A stretch of DNA of 9,009 nucleotides, from positions 1-9,009 of the forward strand of contig CABUOE010000084.1 of NCBI GenBank assembly GCA_902493155.1, read 5' to 3'. Positions 5,583 to 9,009 of the stretch are shown piece by piece. A program made the translations under genes and the position numbers. Under the pieces are notes generated by a model. That model worked only from the letters and a program-made list of their open reading frames with translations. It did not search any database and was not told the origin of the DNA. Source of the stretch: an uncultured Eubacteriales bacterium. GTDB taxonomy: Bacteria > Bacillota > Clostridia > Oscillospirales > Ruminococcaceae. Position 1 is the first letter of the stretch. Each line of letters opens with the position of its first letter.

Positions 5583-5971
5583 TGCTTAAATTTACAATAC
5601 CACTCCCGCCAAAGACCAAAAAGAACCACCAGAAAATAAAGTACAACCGGAAAACCGGAAAACCGTATATCAGGCAGTCTGAAGCTTATGAGGAATATGA
5701 GAAGGTTTGTCTGTACCTGATACCGGGGAAGGCTAGACAACATATTGACTACCCGGTGAACATCAAGGCGACCTACTACATGCGGGAGGCAAGGCGGGTA
5801 GATATTACAAACCTTCACAGCGCCTTACATGATGTACTTGTCGCTTCAGGCGTACTCAAAGACGACAGCAGCCTTTCACCCAGGATTGTAGTAGGAACCG
5901 ATGGGAGTCGCGTTCTTGTTGACCGTAATAACCCACGGACCGAAGTGGAAATAACGGAGGTAGAGCTGTGA
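5582..5971 (+). CDS. rusA: RusA-like Holliday-junction resolvase
   Basis: A 129-residue protein of the RusA family, a dimeric, metal-dependent endonuclease that resolves four-way DNA junctions. The N-terminal IPLPPKTKKNHQKI and NRKTGKPYI segments match the family's basic DNA-binding part. The acidic cluster has D74 and N77 in RRVDITNLHSAL, D84 in LHDVL, and D94-D95 in VLKDDSS, the usual catalytic aspartates. The C-terminus NPRTEVEI corresponds to the common 'P...V.I' ending. Length is normal (about 120-140). ATG 5582 has GGAGGG 5 bases upstream and overlaps the previous stop; the frame is open further upstream to 5495 but that part overlaps the Cys-rich gene and is not family-like. It would act on junctions made by the RecT-like/exonuclease pair. 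The next gene's GTG overlaps its TGA. Confidence 0.9.
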   Translation: MLKFTIPLPPKTKKNHQKIKYNRKTGKPYIRQSEAYEEYEKVCLYLIPGKARQHIDYPVNIKATYYMREARRVDITNLHSALHDVLVASGVLKDDSSLSPRIVVGTDGSRVLVDRNNPRTEVEITEVEL

Positions 5972-6213
5972 CAGAAAGCAAAATTAATTACATAGAGAAA
6001 AATTATGATATTCAGGCCATCGAGAGCGATGTGAGGGGCGTGTATCTCCTATACGATGAGCGGGGAAAGCACCTTATACTTACCCCGAGGAAAGATATGT
6101 CCAACGCATTATTAGACAACTTGATGCTTAAATTTACCTTAAATGAAGCTGAACACATAGGAAGGGAACTGCTGGAACAGGCTGAAATACTAAAGCAATG
6201 CCTTAACAGATAG
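5968..6213 (+). CDS. small hypothetical phage protein
   Basis: An 81-residue acidic soluble protein that I do not recognise. The first half looks beta-rich (GVYLLYDERGKHLILTPRKD, about 24-43). The second half is probably helical (NALLDNLMLKF, then EAEHIGRELLEQAEILKQ). There are no cysteine pairs, membrane segment or signal peptide. GTG 5968 is the start: GGAGGT lies 6 bases upstream and the GTGA overlap with rusA indicates coupled translation. It uses a TAG stop. The clean frame, good ribosome site and coupling make it a real gene, but the sequence gives no functional clue beyond its place in the early operon. Confidence 0.72.
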   Translation: MTESKINYIEKNYDIQAIESDVRGVYLLYDERGKHLILTPRKDMSNALLDNLMLKFTLNEAEHIGRELLEQAEILKQCLNR

Positions 6214-6224
6214 GGGGTAATCCA

Positions 6225-6506
6225 GTGAAATCAAGAACCATGCTATCACCAGAAATGAAACAGCGGGTGAAGGAAGAGGCGTTGAAGCAGATACAGCACG
6301 AACGGGTGTACTACACACTATGCGCTATCAAGCTCTGCCTGTTTGTCATGTACTCCGAGTATGGATGGGGAGAAAAACGCCTTGCAAGGCTGTATGAGCA
6401 GATGATGCAGTACATGGACGATCTCAATGCCAGATATGACGACTTCTGGGTGGCAAAGATCGATTCCGAACTGAAACGGGCGGGGATTGAGATTGTAGAA
6501 GAATAA
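6225..6506 (+). CDS. small helical phage protein, unknown function
   Basis: A 93-residue protein, probably mostly alpha-helical: a charged N-terminal helix (MKQRVKEEALKQIQHERVYY), a short hydrophobic stretch (LCAIKLCLFVMY, about 32-43), then YGWGEKRLARLYEQMMQYMDDL and DDFWVAKIDSELKRAGI. I recall similar 'YGWGxKRLxRLYxQ' proteins in Clostridia phages and mobile elements with no assigned function. The hydrophobic stretch is too short and mixed to call a membrane span. The GTG start at 6225 has AGGGGGT 6 bases upstream. It is the last gene before the helicase-methyltransferase and is followed by a 75-base gap. Confidence 0.75.
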   Translation: MKSRTMLSPEMKQRVKEEALKQIQHERVYYTLCAIKLCLFVMYSEYGWGEKRLARLYEQMMQYMDDLNARYDDFWVAKIDSELKRAGIEIVEE

Positions 6507-6540
6507 TTCTTAATCTCAGAAATATTCTTCGCGCGCAAAA

Positions 6541-6555
6541 CGTCTCATAGAGGCG
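6541..6555 (+). other. small hairpin before the helicase-methyltransferase ribosome site
   Basis: CGTCTC (6541-6546) and GAGGCG (6550-6555) can pair in RNA (one G-U) around a three-base ATA loop, 4 bases before AAGGAG (6560-6565). It has no following T-run, so it is not a terminator. That Shine-Dalgarno is 16 bases from ATG 6582, which is long. The gap 6507-6581 holds nothing else I can recognise. Confidence 0.3.
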
Positions 6556-6581
6556 AAAAAAGGAGATGGACAAAATCCAAT

Positions 6582-9009
6582 ATGACCTATCATGAATTTT
6601 TAACGACTAAAATAGAACTGGCCCCAGACAGCGGATTTGATATTTCCAAGGAGGAAATCAGCCCGGCATTAAAACCCCATCAACGGGATGCGGTATGGTG
6701 GGCGATAAAAGGCGGACGGCGAGCCCTGTTTGAATCATTCGGATTGGGAAAAACAGTACAGGAACTGGAATTTTGCCGCCTTGTCATTAAGCACAAAGGA
6801 GGAAAAGCCCTGTTAGTTCTTCCTCTTGGGGTTCGCCAAGAGTTTACCAGGGACGCGGAGGAACTATTAAAAATAGCTCCGCCAGTTTACGTGAGAAATA
6901 TGGAAGAGGTGCAGAATACCGAAGCGGATATTCTTATGACAAATTATGAACGGGTAAGGGATGGGGATATTGACCCAAAACAATTTACGGTTACTTCTTT
7001 GGATGAAGCATCGGTATTGCGTTCTTTTGGTTCTAAGACCTATCAGATATTTTTAGATAAGTTTAAGGGAGTTCCATTTAAACTGGTGAGCACGGCAACC
7101 CCGAGCCCTAACCGGTACAAAGAATTGATACACTATGCTGGGTACCTAGAAGTGATGGACACGGGACAGGCTCTAACCCGCTTCTTCCAGCGGGACAGCA
7201 CCAAGGCCAATAACCTTACTCTTTATCCCCACCGGGAGAAAGAATTCTGGATGTGGGTGAACAGCTGGGCGTTATTTATAACTAAGCCGTCAGACCTGGG
7301 ATACGACGACACAGGGTACGTTCTTCCGCCGCTTGATATCCGCTATCACAAGATAACGCCGAAAGAGCGGGTCATGGAAGCCGACCGGGACGGGCAGGTA
7401 AAGATGTTTCGCAGGGCATCAGTGTCATTGCAGGATGCCGCCACCGAAAAGCGGGAAAGCATCAATGCAAGAGTAGAAAAGATGTCTGAGATTGTCAACA
7501 GCGACCCTGGTTCCCATTTTATCCTGTGGCACGACCTTGAAGCTGAGCGACACGCCATCAAAAAGGCGCTTCCAGAAGTTGTAGAAGTATACGGAAGCCT
7601 TGATTTGGACACAAGGGAAAAAAGAGTAGTGGATTTTTCCGATGGAAGAATCAGGCTACTTGCCACAAAGAAAGAAATTTCCGGGAGTGGGTGTAATTTT
7701 CAGAAGCATTGTCACCGTGCCATATTTTTGGGAATAGACTATGAATTTAATGACTTTATACAGGCCATTCACCGGATTTACCGGTTCTTGCAAACGGAAC
7801 AGGTCATTATCGACATTATCTACACAGAAGCAGAATCAGAAATATTGCGGGCTTTATTGGATAAGTGGAAGCAATACGAATACCTATGCGCACAGATGAC
7901 CGGTATTATCCGGAAATATGGGTTGTCGGCCCAACGAATGGCCGAACAGATGAAACGGAAAATGGGAGTGGAAAGAATGGAAGTAAAAGGGGAACATTAC
8001 ACGGCGGTAAACAATGACTGTGTGGAAGAGTTGGAGCGGGTACCGGACAACACTTTCGGCCTTATCCATACTTCAATCCCATTCGGAAATCACTACGAAT
8101 ACACTCCAAATTACAACGACTTTGGGCACAACCCAGATACAGAGGAGTTCTTTAAACAGATGGATTACCTTTCCCCCCATCTTTTGCGTACGCTACAGCC
8201 GGGGCGGGTGTTTGCATGCCATGTCAAAGACAGGGTGCTGTTCGGGAATACAACGGGAACCGGGATGCCGACCATAGAACCTTTTCACGCCTTATGCATT
8301 GAGCATTACATCAAGCATGGATTTCAGTATTTTGGCATGATTACCGTTGTTACAGACGTAGTCCGTGAGAACAACCAGACTTACCGGCTTGGATGGAGCG
8401 AACAATGCAAGGATGGAACAAAGATGGGGGTTGGATGCCCGGAATATATCCTGCTATTCAGAAAACTGCCCACCGATACGAGCAAAGCCTATGCGGATGT
8501 GCCTGTAAGAAAATCAAAAGAAGAATACACCCGGGCACAGTGGCAGATTGATGCTCATGGTTATTACCGGAGTTCAGGCGACCGTCTTTTATCAAAAGAA
8601 GAACTAAAAGCCATTCCCACTGGAAAACTTCAAGATGCCTACCGCAAATATAGCCGGGAAACGGTATACAACTACGAAGAACATGTAGAACTTGCCAAGA
8701 CGCTTGACAATGAAAGCCGGCTTCCGGCCACTTTTATGGTCGTAGCGCCGGGAAGTTGGACGGATGAAGTATGGGACGACATCAACCGAATGCGTACCCT
8801 GAACACCACTCAGAGTCAGCGCCGCCAGCAGATGCATGTCTGTCCTCTACAGATCGATATTGTGGAGCGGATCATCAATCGGTATTCCAATCCGGGGGAC
8901 GTTGTGTTTGACCCATTTGCGGGACTATTTACCGTTCCTTACATGGCTGTAAAAATGGGACGTTATGGATGGGGGACAGAGCTCAATACAGATTATTTCC
9001 GTGATGGAG
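6582..9009 (+). CDS. SNF2-like helicase fused to beta-class DNA methyltransferase (3' end outside window)
   Basis: One uninterrupted frame of 809 visible residues. The N-terminal half is a superfamily 2 helicase/translocase: Walker A FGLGKT (53-58), DEAS box (141-144) after FTVTSL, motif III STATPSPN (170-177), and motif VI QAIHRIYRF (394-402) preceded by GSGCNF. From about 466 (MEVKGEHYTAVNNDC) it becomes an N6-adenine/N4-cytosine DNA methyltransferase: motif IV is TSIPF (497-501), then NDFGH and VKDR, and motif I is DPFAGLFT (777-784) with an acidic E800. The order IV before I makes it beta-class. It likely methylates phage DNA, with the helicase moving or remodelling DNA; the target is unknown. 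No nuclease domain is visible, but the C-terminus is missing. ATG 6582 fits the family N-terminus (MTYHEFL), though AAGGAG is 16 bases away. Confidence 0.88.
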   Translation, partial: MTYHEFLTTKIELAPDSGFDISKEEISPALKPHQRDAVWWAIKGGRRALFESFGLGKTVQELEFCRLVIKHKGGKALLVLPLGVRQEFTRDAEELLKIAPPVYVRNMEEVQNTEADILMTNYERVRDGDIDPKQFTVTSLDEASVLRSFGSKTYQIFLDKFKGVPFKLVSTATPSPNRYKELIHYAGYLEVMDTGQALTRFFQRDSTKANNLTLYPHREKEFWMWVNSWALFITKPSDLGYDDTGYVLPPLDIRYHKITPKERVMEADRDGQVKMFRRASVSLQDAATEKRESINARVEKMSEIVNSDPGSHFILWHDLEAERHAIKKALPEVVEVYGSLDLDTREKRVVDFSDGRIRLLATKKEISGSGCNFQKHCHRAIFLGIDYEFNDFIQAIHRIYRFLQTEQVIIDIIYTEAESEILRALLDKWKQYEYLCAQMTGIIRKYGLSAQRMAEQMKRKMGVERMEVKGEHYTAVNNDCVEELERVPDNTFGLIHTSIPFGNHYEYTPNYNDFGHNPDTEEFFKQMDYLSPHLLRTLQPGRVFACHVKDRVLFGNTTGTGMPTIEPFHALCIEHYIKHGFQYFGMITVVTDVVRENNQTYRLGWSEQCKDGTKMGVGCPEYILLFRKLPTDTSKAYADVPVRKSKEEYTRAQWQIDAHGYYRSSGDRLLSKEELKAIPTGKLQDAYRKYSRETVYNYEEHVELAKTLDNESRLPATFMVVAPGSWTDEVWDDINRMRTLNTTQSQRRQQMHVCPLQIDIVERIINRYSNPGDVVFDPFAGLFTVPYMAVKMGRYGWGTELNTDYFRDG
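7964..7979 (+). promoter_or_regulatory. possible internal translation start for the methyltransferase domain
   Basis: GGGAG (7964-7968) lies 8 bases before an in-frame ATG (7977-7979) exactly at the helicase-methyltransferase boundary. This could yield a free methyltransferase, or be a remnant of two separate genes that fused. It is suggestive only. Confidence 0.3.

Noticed and set aside
5645..5665. Short 8-bp tandem repeat (AACCGGAA, about 2.6 copies)
   Set aside because: It encodes NRKTGKP, a segment usual for RusA proteins, so protein constraint explains it.
5582..6137. 14-bp direct repeat ATGCTTAAATTTAC at 5582-5595 and 6124-6137
   Set aside because: Both copies encode MLKFT in two different genes. 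One such match in 9 kb is close to chance, and nothing else links the sites.
8062..8070. DnaA-box-like TTATCCATA
   Set aside because: A single near match inside the conserved methyltransferase coding sequence, with no cluster or AT-rich neighbour.

Overview
This window looks like the early region (recombination, replication and DNA modification) of a temperate phage or prophage of a low-to-medium GC Gram-positive bacterium, most likely a gut member of the Clostridia. The evidence is strong AGGAGG-type Shine-Dalgarno sequences, dense single-strand packing with TAATG/GTGA/ATGA overlaps, and the gene families present. All genes read on the + strand. TAA, TGA and TAG stops are all used, so nothing suggests stop-codon recoding. 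No host gene, tRNA, integrase or structural phage gene is visible, so phage versus other mobile element is inferred from gene content.

Layout. (1) 2-394: the 3' end of a gene with seven nearly identical 27-bp repeats (nine-residue units) and a short unique tail. (2) 395-487: a gap with a 33-nt hairpin and a strong ribosome-binding site. (3) 488-883: a small four-cysteine protein. (4) 883-1950 and 1953-2852: a RecT-like single-strand annealing protein and a PD-(D/E)XK exonuclease, a Red-like recombination pair. (5) 2806-3096: a small zinc-ribbon-like protein. (6) 3093-3743: an HNH nuclease. (7) 3740-4609: a DnaD-like replication initiator. (8) 4527-5345: a DnaC-like helicase loader. (9) 5385-5582: a cysteine-rich small protein. 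(10) 5582-5971: a RusA-type Holliday-junction resolvase. (11) 5968-6213 and 6225-6506: two unrecognised small genes. (12) 6582 to the window end: one open frame joining an SNF2-like helicase to a beta-class DNA methyltransferase, cut off by the window at residue 809.

How it probably works. The initiator would open the phage origin, and the AT-rich palindrome inside its own gene is a candidate origin. The DnaC-like loader would then bring in the host replicative helicase. The exonuclease and annealing protein would support recombination-dependent replication, and RusA would resolve the resulting junctions. The helicase-methyltransferase may modify phage DNA or counter host restriction.

The most notable observation is in the initiator. 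The family-typical N-terminus (MARPQKRGLDYF) is encoded from a TTG at 3748 behind an almost perfect Shine-Dalgarno, but it runs into TGA after 12 codons. The rest of the protein continues in the +1 frame across a TTT-TGA junction. This is a small deletion, a +1 frameshift site or a sequence error. Other points of interest are the repeat array, the candidate origin, a possible iron-sulfur cluster in the exonuclease, and the helicase-methyltransferase fusion.
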